DNA from: JABSSA01 sp039984715
GTDB lineage: Bacteria > Pseudomonadota > Alphaproteobacteria > Rhodobacterales > Rhodobacteraceae
Reading direction: 5' to 3'
DNA: 64,000 nt
NCBI GenBank assembly: GCA_039984715.1
Contig: JBDWUA010000016.1
Span: 62,001-126,000, forward strand
Shown here: one piece after another, positions 26,283 through 34,805 of the stretch
Layout of the letters: each line of letters starts with the position of its first letter
How positions within the stretch are numbered: the first letter of the stretch is position 1
The notes under the pieces: generated by a model
What the model was told of the DNA's origin: nothing
The model's database searches: none
What the model saw: the letters and a program-made list of their open reading frames with translations, nothing else
Translations under genes and position numbers: made by a program

Positions 26283-27730
26283 AGACAGCGGCAATTATTG
26301 GCGGGGGCGTAATCGGAGGCGGTTGGGCTGCGCGGTTCTTGATGAACGGGTGGAACGTGCATGTGTTTGACCCTGACCCACAAGCTCCGGCAATTTTGGA
26401 CGAAGTGATTGGGCGCGCGCGGTCGGCTTTGCCCGGTTTGCTGGATGTCGCATTGCCTGAAGAAGGTACGTTAAGCTTTAAGTCGTCGATGCAAGATGCG
26501 GTCGAAGGCGCGCAATGGGTTCAGGAAAGCGTTCCTGAACGTTTGGAGCTGAAACACAAAGTCTATGCGGACTTAATCGAAGCCATGCCAGGAACTGCTG
26601 TTTTGGCGTCGTCCACATCTGGCTTTAAACCATCGCAGTTGAATGACGAAGGCGCACGCGTGATCGTCGCGCATCCGTTCAACCCGGTTTATCTGATGCC
26701 CTTGGTCGAGCTTGTTGGGGAAACGGGCCATTGTGACCGTGCCGCGGAAATTCTAACAGGCATTGGAATGTACCCCCTGAAAGTGCGCAAGGAAATCGAC
26801 GCACATATCGCCGACAGGTTTCTTGAAGCGGTTTGGCGCGAAGCTTTGTGGTTGGTCAAGGATGGTGTGGCCACAACCGAAGAAATCGATGAATCGATCC
26901 GCATGGGATTTGGTATTCGCTGGGCACAGATGGGATTATTTGAAACCTATCGCACGGCGGGCGGAAATGCGGGAATGCGCCATTTCATGGAGCAATTTGG
27001 CCCTGCGCTGCAATGGCCATGGACCAAGTTGATGGACGTCCCTGAATTCACAGACGAGTTAGTGGATTTGATTGCGTCACAGTCCGATGCGCAATCCGGT
27101 CACATGAGTATATCTGAGCTGTTGGACGCACGAGACAAAAACCTTGTCGCTTTGCTGCGGGCACTCAAGTACCGAGATTTCGGCGCTGGGGCTGTGTTGA
27201 ATACACAGGAAAAACAATTGCGGTCGGGGCATATGTTGGGGGCCATGGCCAGTGATCTTGAGGAAGTTAACGCTCCGATCCTAACGTATAGACGCGCGAT
27301 ACCTTTGGATTGGACCGATTATAATGGGCACATGAACGAGGCCAAGTACTTGCAGGCTTTTGGTGATGCAACGGATCGGTTCATGGAAATGGTTGGATGT
27401 GACGCAGATTATATTTCAAAGGGCGGCAGCTATTTCACAGCAGAAACGCATATCCGCCATTTGGATGAAGTGCATGCAGGGGCAATAATCGAGGTGCATA
27501 CGCAGGTTCTGCAAGGGCAGGGTAAGAAGATGCATGTTTATCACGAGATGCGCTCAGAGGATCGCATTTTGGCGACTGGTGAGCATTTCCTTTTGCACGT
27601 GAGCCTGGAAACCCGCCGCCCTAGTGATCCATCAACTGCGATTTGCAGGGCCTTGGAACGCATTTCATCAGCGCATGCCTGTTTGCCGTATCCCGAAGGT
27701 GCAGGGCGTGCCGTTGGGCAGCGGCCATAG
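26279..27730 (+). CDS. Carnitine 3-dehydrogenase fused to betainyl-CoA thioesterase
   Basis: 483 residues. The N-terminal 3-hydroxyacyl-CoA-dehydrogenase-type Rossmann domain opens with IGGGVIGGGWAARF and has ASSTSGFKPSQL and AHPFNPVYLMPLVELVG. A helical C-domain runs to about 330. From about 335 a hot-dog thioesterase begins with PLDWTDYNGHMNEAKYLQ. This two-domain order matches CdhA-CdhB fusions that oxidise L-carnitine to 3-dehydrocarnitine and release glycine betaine from betainyl-CoA. With the BKACE gene in the same operon the three chemical steps are complete. The C-terminal about 20 residues look unremarkable. Confidence 0.9.
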   Translation: MKTAAIIGGGVIGGGWAARFLMNGWNVHVFDPDPQAPAILDEVIGRARSALPGLLDVALPEEGTLSFKSSMQDAVEGAQWVQESVPERLELKHKVYADLIEAMPGTAVLASSTSGFKPSQLNDEGARVIVAHPFNPVYLMPLVELVGETGHCDRAAEILTGIGMYPLKVRKEIDAHIADRFLEAVWREALWLVKDGVATTEEIDESIRMGFGIRWAQMGLFETYRTAGGNAGMRHFMEQFGPALQWPWTKLMDVPEFTDELVDLIASQSDAQSGHMSISELLDARDKNLVALLRALKYRDFGAGAVLNTQEKQLRSGHMLGAMASDLEEVNAPILTYRRAIPLDWTDYNGHMNEAKYLQAFGDATDRFMEMVGCDADYISKGGSYFTAETHIRHLDEVHAGAIIEVHTQVLQGQGKKMHVYHEMRSEDRILATGEHFLLHVSLETRRPSDPSTAICRALERISSAHACLPYPEGAGRAVGQRP

Positions 27731-28724
27731 TACGATGCGGAACGTGCGGGTCTGTTTGGCTTTGAAAAGCCAAATGCGCCCGCCCGCCGCCCCTTCCAAT
27801 ATTCGCACCGAATTTTGTTGCAAGAAATGGACGGCAATCGCTTTGGTCAGTTGAGTTCGTAGGAAAGCAGCGTTGATAGGTTTGCCGGTTGTCTTTTGGA
27901 TCGGCTGAAAGAACCCGTGTAAGTTGCGGCGCGTTCACAAAGTCGAATTTTCTTCTGGGATGATTGTTCGGTCAAAATTGAATCAAACCTTGATCTTGAG
28001 ACCTAAGTTGGAAGAAGAATTGAAGTCGCTTAATAGGATGTGCGCCGAAAAACCATACTGCTGCGAATGGCCAGCTTTGCTGTCGTGATGTGGTTTGATT
28101 TGGTATTCGCTGCTGTAACTGGCCTATAGCGTCAGCCCTTTTCAGGCCGGATTGCTTTGCATCTTGGCGATGGTTACGCATTCATCCTTGTCATATGAGG
28201 TTGCGTACAGTCATTCATTTCATTCATCGCGTGCTTCGTCGGCGTTTGTTGTAGTCAGTCCGGGACCGTTCATTCCCTTTTTCAGAATTCGCGATAAACG
28301 TCTTGGGCATCATCGGGTTGCGCGATTAGGCGGGCTTTGACGATGATCCAGAAACCAATTATTTGGATCCGACCGTCTGGTTCGTATTACTTGGTTTGCG
28401 CTTATTGAGCCTTGTCCATTTCGAAAATCTACACGTTTCTTGAACATCAAGCCCACGAGATAGTCAGTGGACCTACTGTGATCATCGAAGATCGTGGTTT
28501 TTTGGCGCTATTGTTCCTGAATAATAGATTGCACGTTATCCACCAAATGCTCTCGCGGGTGGCTTGGTTCCGGTTGCCACGTTTGTGTCGAAACAACCGG
28601 GAACTATGTCAGTCACGCAACGGGGAACGCGTGTGTCAAATATTTTGGGCACATTTGTTCCGCGCCAAAGACACTGTTTGGCATCCTCTCTGGCCATCTC
28701 AATAGTCACCTGCGATAGGGGATT
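27731..28724. other. Intergenic region, about 1 kb, possibly decayed
   Basis: No frame with both family resemblance and a plausible start was found. Short frames exist on both strands (for example 28152-28340 and 28412-28705 plus) but none resembles a known protein. Codon-like stretches interrupted by stops suggest degraded coding DNA. The region is also less GC-rich than its flanks. Confidence 0.4.
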
Positions 28725-29633
28725 ATGAACCTCTGGATTACCCTTTCCTTAGCCGCTGCATTCTTTCAGACGTTGCGGTTTATGCTGCAACGGCAACTAT
28801 CGTTAAACACGCTGTCTGCCAGTGGCACGACATTTGCACGGTTTTTGTATTCGGCACCTATCGTAGCTGTTTTGCTTGCGATTTACCTGAACACTTCTCA
28901 GCAAGCTGTGCCCAATCTGGGTCTAAAGTTCTGGGTTCATGGTGCTGTGGGTGGGGTGGCGCAAATCTTGGCGACAGTTGCATTGGTTTTGGTGTTCAAG
29001 GCGCGCAATTTTGCAGTCGGCGTCACATTTGCAAAAACCGAAGTGATGTTGTCCGTGGTGACTGGGTTGGTGTTCCTTGGCGATGTAGTCAACGGGATCG
29101 GGTTTGTCGCAATTGGGATCGGGCTTTGGGGTGTTTTGCTGCTGTCTGTTCCACCGGATGCGGGGCGTTTTCGTCTAAAGGATATGATGAATCGCGCTGC
29201 GTTGCTTGGGTTATCGTCCGGTGCATTGTTCGCTGTTTCGGCTGTCATGTACCGGGGGGCGTCGCTTGCTGTTGATTTGGACGATCCACTGGCGCGGGCG
29301 GGGGTAACATTGTCTGCGGTGACGGCAATGCAAATGTCGGCGATGGCGGTGTGGTTGAAACTACGCGAGCCGGGGCAGATCAGCGCGGTATGGGGCGCAC
29401 GTAATGTGGCGCTTTGGGTTGGGGTATTGTCCATGGCGGGATCGTTTTGTTGGTTCACCGCCTTCACATTGCAAAATGCAGCCTATGTAAAAGCAGTCGG
29501 GCAGGTGGAGTTGATCCTGAGCCTTGTGGCGTCGTTGATCGTGTTTCGCGAACGTATTTCACGCCGCGAATGGATCGGAATGGGGATCTTGATGATTTCG
29601 ATCCTAACATTGGTCCTGACAATCTCGGGTTAA
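28725..29633 (+). CDS. EamA/DMT-superfamily transporter
   Basis: 302 residues, ten likely membrane helices in two EamA repeats. The second repeat ends with VELILSLVASLIVFRERISRREWIGMGILMISI (helices about 255-300), where the conserved Glu of FRERIS is typical. ATG after AGGGGATT. DMT proteins export or exchange small metabolites; the substrate is unknown. Its stop overlaps the stop of the convergent NUDIX gene. Confidence 0.88.
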   Translation: MNLWITLSLAAAFFQTLRFMLQRQLSLNTLSASGTTFARFLYSAPIVAVLLAIYLNTSQQAVPNLGLKFWVHGAVGGVAQILATVALVLVFKARNFAVGVTFAKTEVMLSVVTGLVFLGDVVNGIGFVAIGIGLWGVLLLSVPPDAGRFRLKDMMNRAALLGLSSGALFAVSAVMYRGASLAVDLDDPLARAGVTLSAVTAMQMSAMAVWLKLREPGQISAVWGARNVALWVGVLSMAGSFCWFTAFTLQNAAYVKAVGQVELILSLVASLIVFRERISRREWIGMGILMISILTLVLTISG

Positions 29634-30343
29634 TCCCCCGTCTGTGCAGTCCCGTATAGACGTAAGAACAAGCTCGATTCGTCCGTGTTCTTGAAATACG
29701 GAACGGAGGTTGGGGCGGTTGGGTCTGAGACGCGCGCTTCGATCTCGGCCAAGACGACTTCGGTGATGAAAGGCATGTCAAAGCCGCGCGCTTGGGTCAG
29801 GGGCACCCATTGAAGGTGGCTAAGCTCGTCTTCAGCCTGTGAAAAATCATCGAGATCAGAAGTTAATTCATTAGCGTCCACCAGAAAGAACCGAGCGTCA
29901 AAGCGGCGGGGCCGACCGGGTGGAGTGAGCGCACGAAACACGTATTGCAGCCCAGAGGGATCCGGTAGGTGGCCAGATTGTGCAAAGCTTTGCCAGCTTC
30001 CGGACGGGGCCGAAGGCCATTGCCGTTTTACACCAAGGATTTGACCAGTTTCTTCAAATAATTCGCGAATTGCAGCAACGGCCAACGCATGCGGCGTGAT
30101 CACTGGTGCGTCTGGATTGAGGTCGTCCAAAAGGCGGGTATCGCACGGGGCCGATATGGGAACCGCCAAAGGCACATCAGCGTCGCTGGCATCAACCGCT
30201 CCGCCGGGAAAGACGAACTTGTTGGGCATGAACGCTGCTTTTGCCCCACGCTGCCCCATCAGAATCCGTGGATTGCTGTGACGGTCCCGTAGGACAATAA
30301 CTGTCGCTGCATTCCGGATGGCTGTTTTATCAACGTTCGTCAT
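29630..30343 (-). CDS. NUDIX hydrolase
   Basis: 237 residues. The NUDIX box is recognisable as LAVAAIRELFEETGQILG, with the REx2EE core intact, preceded by KFVFPGGAVDASD. It is longer than minimal NUDIX enzymes, as in the CoA/ADP-ribose-type branch, but the nucleotide substrate cannot be assigned. ATG at 30343 after GGAGAGCG. It starts 41 bases after the DUF983 gene and is probably co-transcribed with it. Confidence 0.88.
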   Translation of the reverse strand: MTNVDKTAIRNAATVIVLRDRHSNPRILMGQRGAKAAFMPNKFVFPGGAVDASDADVPLAVPISAPCDTRLLDDLNPDAPVITPHALAVAAIRELFEETGQILGVKRQWPSAPSGSWQSFAQSGHLPDPSGLQYVFRALTPPGRPRRFDARFFLVDANELTSDLDDFSQAEDELSHLQWVPLTQARGFDMPFITEVVLAEIEARVSDPTAPTSVPYFKNTDESSLFLRLYGTAQTGD

Positions 30344-30384
30344 TCAGACGCTCTCCTGTTGGCGGAACCAAACGAAGAGTAATC

Positions 30385-30783
30385 CTAAAAGCCGTGCATC
30401 CCACGTGCCCATTGGAATCCGATCACAGCCCCTTTTAGACGTGGCAGAAGGTAAAGCGAGAGCGCGACAGAGCCAACAGCAAAGATTGTGAACAAGACAA
30501 GTGGGTCAGGACGCCATGTTACAAATGAATAATGCAACACAGGAATGATCAAATGGCCCACAAGCAATATGGTCAGATACGCAGGTCCATCGTCAGCACG
30601 GTGGTGATGAAATTCTTGCCGACACACTGGGCAATTATCACGTACTTTCAGATAGCCACGCAACAACGGCCCTTGTCCACATTTGGGACACCGGCGGCGC
30701 CATCCATTAAGAAGCGCACGTTTTAGCGGTCTTTCGCTTGTGTCCGCATCTTCTAACGGGCTGTCTGCGGTCGAATCTGACAT
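30385..30783 (-). CDS. DUF983 family membrane protein
   Basis: 132 residues. Two CxxC pairs, CPKCGQGPLLRGYLKVRDNC and CPVC, form a likely zinc ribbon near the N-terminus. Two or three hydrophobic helices follow (AYLTILLVGHLIIPVLHY and VLFTIFAVGSVALSLYLL). This is the standard DUF983 layout. Function unknown; in alphaproteobacteria the family is often found near cytochrome oxidase or NUDIX genes, and here it precedes NUDIX. Confidence 0.88.
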   Translation of the reverse strand: MSDSTADSPLEDADTSERPLKRALLNGWRRRCPKCGQGPLLRGYLKVRDNCPVCRQEFHHHRADDGPAYLTILLVGHLIIPVLHYSFVTWRPDPLVLFTIFAVGSVALSLYLLPRLKGAVIGFQWARGMHGF

Positions 30784-30985
30784 GACAACAACATCTCTCT
30801 GCTTTGAGCCGCTTCATCACGGCGCTCAATCAATATGGGGGAGGGGGGGCACTTGAGTAAGGGTACGGATTGTCCTTGCGGCGGGATGTCACGGTTTGTC
30901 GAAAAAAAGTCCGACGGAAAATTTTGAAGGCTCCGTATCAGAGGCATCGCAAAGACAAGTTGTCAAAGTAAATGAGGAGAGAGCG

Positions 30986-31450
30986 ATGCTGAGCAAAGAT
31001 ATTTTGAGCACGACCACATTGATTGTGGCGATTGGCTTGGCCGGTTTGGCCCATGCGAATGAAAACAAAGGAGATCGCCCCGATCGCCCTGACCGGGCAG
31101 AAGTCTTCCAGACGCTGGATGCGGACGGAAATGGCGAAATCTCGCAAGAAGAACTGGTGGCCCGTGGTGCAGATCGCTTCAACCAAGCTGATACAAACGG
31201 AGATGGCCAATTAAGTGCGGAAGAAATCACCGCCAGCCGGCAAAAACAATCAGATCGGCGTACAACACGTATGATTGAACGTCTAGATACGGATAAGGAT
31301 GGCCAATTGAGCCAATCTGAAGTCCAAGGACGTCGTGATCCGGCCAAGATGTTGGCCAAGTTGGATACCGACGAAAGCGGAGGAATTTCGCAAGAGGAAT
31401 TCGAAAAGGCCCGCCATCACCGTGGACACGGTAAAAGACGAGGCGAATAA
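30986..31450 (+). CDS. Secreted EF-hand calcium-binding protein
   Basis: 154 residues from the ATG at 30986 with GAGGAG upstream. A signal peptide (MLSKDILSTTTLIVAIGLAGLAHA) precedes four EF-hand loops: DADGNGEISQEE, DTNGDGQLSAEE, DTDKDGQLSQSE and DTDESGGISQEE, each with Asp at 1, 3 and (mostly) Glu at 12. It is therefore a periplasmic or exported calcium-binding protein. It leads a same-strand module with a sigma factor, an anti-sigma-like protein and a metal-sensor-like protein, so it may buffer or sense the signal that controls them. Confidence 0.9.
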   Translation: MLSKDILSTTTLIVAIGLAGLAHANENKGDRPDRPDRAEVFQTLDADGNGEISQEELVARGADRFNQADTNGDGQLSAEEITASRQKQSDRRTTRMIERLDTDKDGQLSQSEVQGRRDPAKMLAKLDTDESGGISQEEFEKARHHRGHGKRRGE

Positions 31451-31518
31451 GCACCACGAGCAGTGCGTTAGGCGTGTCGGGCTTGAACAGTTCGGCGCGT
31501 CGCGTCAATTTCTCGGGA

Positions 31519-32109
31519 ATGTCGATGCCATATGATGACTCTTTGAGCGTACCAGATGATATCTTGCTGCAACGTTATGTGGCTGGGGATCGTTCTGCGG
31601 CGCACACGCTGACGACGCGGCTGACGCCCGTGGTATTCGCGCAAGCGTATCGCGCATTGGGCAATCAAGCGGACGCAGAAGACGTCGCGCAAGACGCCTT
31701 GATGCGGTTGTGGCGCCATGCGCCGGATTGGCGGATTGGAGAAGCGAAAGTGACCACTTGGCTTTATCGTGTGACGGCAAATTTATGCACGGACAAATTG
31801 CGCAAACGTGTGCGATCCGGGCCGCCCTTGGATGAAATCGCGGAACCTACTGATCCTGCGCCCAGTGTCGAAACAACGCTGCAAAACCGAGCGCGCCGGA
31901 CCGCTTTGGAAGATGCGTTGGACGAGCTGCCTGAACGACAGCGAGAGGCCGTCGTGCTGCGTCACCTCGAAGAGTTAAACAACCCGGATATTGCAAGTCG
32001 CCTAGATATCAGTGTTGAGGCGGTTGAAAGTTTGCTCTCGCGTGGAAAGCGAGCGTTGAAATCTGCATTGGCAAGCAGGAAGGGATCATTGGGGTATGAA
32101 AATGACTGA
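31519..32109 (+). CDS. ECF-type RNA polymerase sigma factor
   Basis: About 196 residues from the ATG at 31519; an ATG at 31525 has GGGA 7 bases upstream and is equally possible. Region 2 reads QADAEDVAQDALMRLWRHAP with KVTTWLYRVTANLCTDKLRKR, and region 4 reads LDELPERQREAVVLRHLEEL then IASRLDISVEAVESLLSRGKRAL. This is a complete two-domain ECF sigma. The next gene overlaps its end and looks like its membrane-bound regulator. Confidence 0.92.
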   Translation: MSMPYDDSLSVPDDILLQRYVAGDRSAAHTLTTRLTPVVFAQAYRALGNQADAEDVAQDALMRLWRHAPDWRIGEAKVTTWLYRVTANLCTDKLRKRVRSGPPLDEIAEPTDPAPSVETTLQNRARRTALEDALDELPERQREAVVLRHLEELNNPDIASRLDISVEAVESLLSRGKRALKSALASRKGSLGYEND

Positions 32110-32461
32110 ACGTGATGATGTTGAATTGGATACCCTTTTGTCTGGGATGAAACCGCCGGAACCATCTTCCGACCTGATGTCGCGTGTCTTGGCGGATGCG
32201 TATGAAATGCAACCGGCTCCTCCTGCAGATGCAATGGTTCCGCCGCGAGCTAACAGCTGGCAAAGCTTTCTCGGAGTATTTGGCGGCTGGAGCGGGCTGG
32301 GAGGTTTGGCGTTTGCAGCAAGTGTTGGATTTGTGGTCGGGTTGTCGCCACCGGATGTGCTGACGACACCGCTGGAAGTCGTATTGGGACCGGATTTAAC
32401 GGAAACCTACGAAGGCACATCAGACAGTTTCGGCTTTGGCTGGGCGTTTGAAGAAGGATAA
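32096..32461 (+). CDS. Putative anti-sigma factor (single-pass membrane protein)
   Basis: 121 residues. The acidic cytoplasmic N-terminus (DDVELDTLLSGMKPPEPSSDLMSRVLADAYE) resembles the short sigma-binding tails of anti-sigma proteins and is followed by one membrane helix (GLGGLAFAASVGFVVGL) and a short periplasmic tail. It overlaps the sigma gene by 14 bases (8 if the ATG at 32102 is used). No zinc-binding HxxxCxxC motif is present. The role is inferred from topology and gene order. Confidence 0.6.
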   Translation: MKMTERDDVELDTLLSGMKPPEPSSDLMSRVLADAYEMQPAPPADAMVPPRANSWQSFLGVFGGWSGLGGLAFAASVGFVVGLSPPDVLTTPLEVVLGPDLTETYEGTSDSFGFGWAFEEG

Positions 32462-32466
32462 GTGCA

Positions 32467-32964
32467 ATGGTCGATACAACAAAAGACAACAAACCGCGCA
32501 CAGCGAAATGGGTCAAGGTTTTGCTTGGTGTGTCCTTGGCATCGAACCTCGCAATCGTTGGGCTGGTTGCTGGCGCATTCTCTAAGAACCCGCGCTTTGG
32601 ACAAGGCGGAGGTGTCGCACGATATGCGATGCCATATGTCATTGCCTTGACCAAAGAGGATCGGCGCAGCGTGTTCCAAGCCATGCGAAATGGTGCAAGC
32701 ATCGGTCAGTTTCCTGCCCGCGAGGAACGGCGCAAATTGTACGAAGAAATGCTAACCGTGATCGCAGCTGAGCCACTGGAATTGGACAAGGTTCAAGCCA
32801 TTCTGGAACGCCAAACTCAAACAGCTCTTGTTGCACAAGACGCAGCGCAAGCCGCGTGGTTGGAACAAATTTCAACATACGACGCAGCAGAGCGTCGCGC
32901 ATACGCAGATCGTGTCAGAGACGTTTTGAAGCGTGGTCCGCGACGTAAAGGCGGCGAAAAATAG
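32467..32964 (+). CDS. Periplasmic heavy-metal-sensor-like protein (CnrX/CpxP-type)
   Basis: 165 residues, 5 bases after the anti-sigma-like gene with AAGGA upstream. One N-terminal membrane anchor (WVKVLLGVSLASNLAIVGLVAGAF) precedes a helical periplasmic part (LTKEDRRSVFQAMRNG, EERRKLYEEMLTVIAA, LDKVQAILERQTQTAL), as in the CnrX-like heavy-metal sensor family. The His/Met-rich metal site of CnrX is not visible, so the signal may not be a metal. Confidence 0.7.
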   Translation: MVDTTKDNKPRTAKWVKVLLGVSLASNLAIVGLVAGAFSKNPRFGQGGGVARYAMPYVIALTKEDRRSVFQAMRNGASIGQFPAREERRKLYEEMLTVIAAEPLELDKVQAILERQTQTALVAQDAAQAAWLEQISTYDAAERRAYADRVRDVLKRGPRRKGGEK

Positions 32965-33026
32965 GCGTGTTGCGCTGGACGTTTTTATCTAGTGGCTTCG
33001 AAAATGGTGCTGCGTTGACCGGCTGG

Positions 33027-34424
33027 TTAAGCCGCTGGTCGGGCCAGACGCACACGATTGCGACCTTTTTCTTTCGCACTGTACAATGCTTCGTCAGCGC
33101 GCGCGATTAGTCCATTGGGCGAAATCGGATCTGTGTGCTTAAATTCCTTGGATGTTGGGTCGTATACTGTCAGGCCAATCGAAATGCTGACATTGATCCG
33201 TTCAGCACCACCGGGAAGGTCGTAGGGCGTGTCGTAGATCAAGGAACACAAACGCATTGCTGCTTTTCGTGCATTGGGCAAACTGGCATTGGGTAGAACG
33301 ACCAAAAATTCTTCACCACCAATTCGTGCAACCAAGTCGACCGCTCGCAAATTTTCACGCAAACGATGGGCTGTTTCCACAAGGACGACATCGCCCGCGG
33401 CGTGGCCAAATTGATCGTTTATCCGTTTGAAAAAATCCATATCGGCCAACATCACTGCCAATGGTTTCCCAGACCGTTCCGCACGTTCAACAAGACGCGA
33501 TAGGTGTGGCAATGCATATCGGCGATTGTGCAATCCGGTCAATGGATCGCAAACGGCCGCTTCCAGCCCGGATTGCAATGTTGTTCGCAACTGATCGGCC
33601 TGTCTTTTGCGCTTAAGCAAAGCTTGCAGCCGCAAACAGGTTTCTTCGATAGGCGTGTTCAACTGGATCAGGTCATTCGCGCCCATATCAAGAGCATGCG
33701 AGGCAAGGTCGACGTCGGGTTCAGTTTGCATGACAAACATTGCGGCATTGCGGGATGCGCGGTGGCATCGCAAGGCGGACATCAGACGCAACATGTCTGG
33801 AACACCTGATTTTCCGAAAACAATTACATACGCATCCGTATCTTTTTTGCCAGACAGGGCAGCCGCGCCCCCTTGGCCGATTTGAAAATTCACGTCGGGC
33901 AAGCTTGCGCGCAATTTTTTGGACAGGTCATTAAGCGCATTGTGGTCTACGCCAACAATGGAAACTGTTTGTGTCCCTTCAAAGGTCGCAGATGCTTCTG
34001 CAAACCCCAATGCCCGCGTTGTGTCGTCCCGCAATTGCCATTCGGAATCGGATGTTGCAGCTCGAACTTGCGTTCTTATGCGAGCTAACAACAATGTTTC
34101 ATCAATGGGCCGACTTACGACGTCTTCTGCCCCGGCCTTTAGGATTTCGATACGTTCATCGGGTTTATTCGTCTCGCAAATGACTATGACTGGCGGGCGC
34201 GCGGAGCCTTTGGATTTATCAAGCGCCGAAATTAACTGGATCGCATCGCCATCAGGCAGACGGGAGGCACATAAAATCAGTTCAGGACATTCATTTGACG
34301 TTACTTGTAGGGCTTCGGCAAAACTTGCCGCTTGATTAACGTCGAATTGGGCAGCGCCAAGCTTGGCGCGTAGGGCGATGCGGTTAGTGACAATCTGATC
34401 AACAATCAGGATCTTGCCTAGCAT
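33027..34424 (-). CDS. PleD-like diguanylate cyclase with degenerate receiver domains
   Basis: 465 residues: two receiver-like domains then GGDEF. The cyclase site is intact, VARIGGEEF (369-373), with the inhibitory RxxD site R360-A-V-D363. In the first receiver the phosphorylation Asp is replaced (ELILCASRLPDGD, Ala at 53) and the acidic pair at 9-10 is DQ instead of DD. The second receiver is also divergent. So the enzyme should make c-di-GMP but is unlikely to be switched on by Asp53 phosphorylation. ATG at 34424 after AAAGGAATGGTGC. Divergent from the DUF3572 gene. Confidence 0.88.
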   Translation of the reverse strand: MLGKILIVDQIVTNRIALRAKLGAAQFDVNQAASFAEALQVTSNECPELILCASRLPDGDAIQLISALDKSKGSARPPVIVICETNKPDERIEILKAGAEDVVSRPIDETLLLARIRTQVRAATSDSEWQLRDDTTRALGFAEASATFEGTQTVSIVGVDHNALNDLSKKLRASLPDVNFQIGQGGAAALSGKKDTDAYVIVFGKSGVPDMLRLMSALRCHRASRNAAMFVMQTEPDVDLASHALDMGANDLIQLNTPIEETCLRLQALLKRKRQADQLRTTLQSGLEAAVCDPLTGLHNRRYALPHLSRLVERAERSGKPLAVMLADMDFFKRINDQFGHAAGDVVLVETAHRLRENLRAVDLVARIGGEEFLVVLPNASLPNARKAAMRLCSLIYDTPYDLPGGAERINVSISIGLTVYDPTSKEFKHTDPISPNGLIARADEALYSAKEKGRNRVRLARPAA

Positions 34425-34520
34425 GCACCATTCCTTTCAGATTGAACAAATTCTGTGTTTTGCTTTTGCGCCTTGTAAGGTTAACAAAGCGTTTCAAAGT
34501 TCTGGAGATTTGATCACATC

Positions 34521-34805
34521 ATGAAGATGACGCAAACTTCCGCCGAAGTGCTCGGATTAAAGGCGCTGAGTTGGCTTGCGGGCAATGAGGAGCTGTGTCC
34601 AATATTCTTGGGCGCCAGCGGTGCCAGTCAAGACGATTTGCGTGAGAATGCCTCCGATCCAGTTTTCCTGGGACATGTCTTGGATTTTGTCATGATGGAT
34701 GACGCTTGGGTTGTTCAGTTTTGCGATTCCAATGCTTGCGCTTACACGGACCCGATGATGGCGCGCCAAATGCTGCCGGGCGGAGGAGCAGTGCATTGGA
34801 CTTAA
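34521..34805 (+). CDS. DUF3572 family protein
   Basis: 94 residues with the family pattern AEVLGLKALSWLAGNEELC, FLGASGASQDDLRENASDP and the C-terminal CDSNACAYTDPMMARQMLPG. Function unknown. It is divergent from a pleD-like gene, an arrangement I recall as common in alphaproteobacteria. The end overlaps the start of the HAD gene by 10 bases. Confidence 0.85.
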   Translation: MKMTQTSAEVLGLKALSWLAGNEELCPIFLGASGASQDDLRENASDPVFLGHVLDFVMMDDAWVVQFCDSNACAYTDPMMARQMLPGGGAVHWT

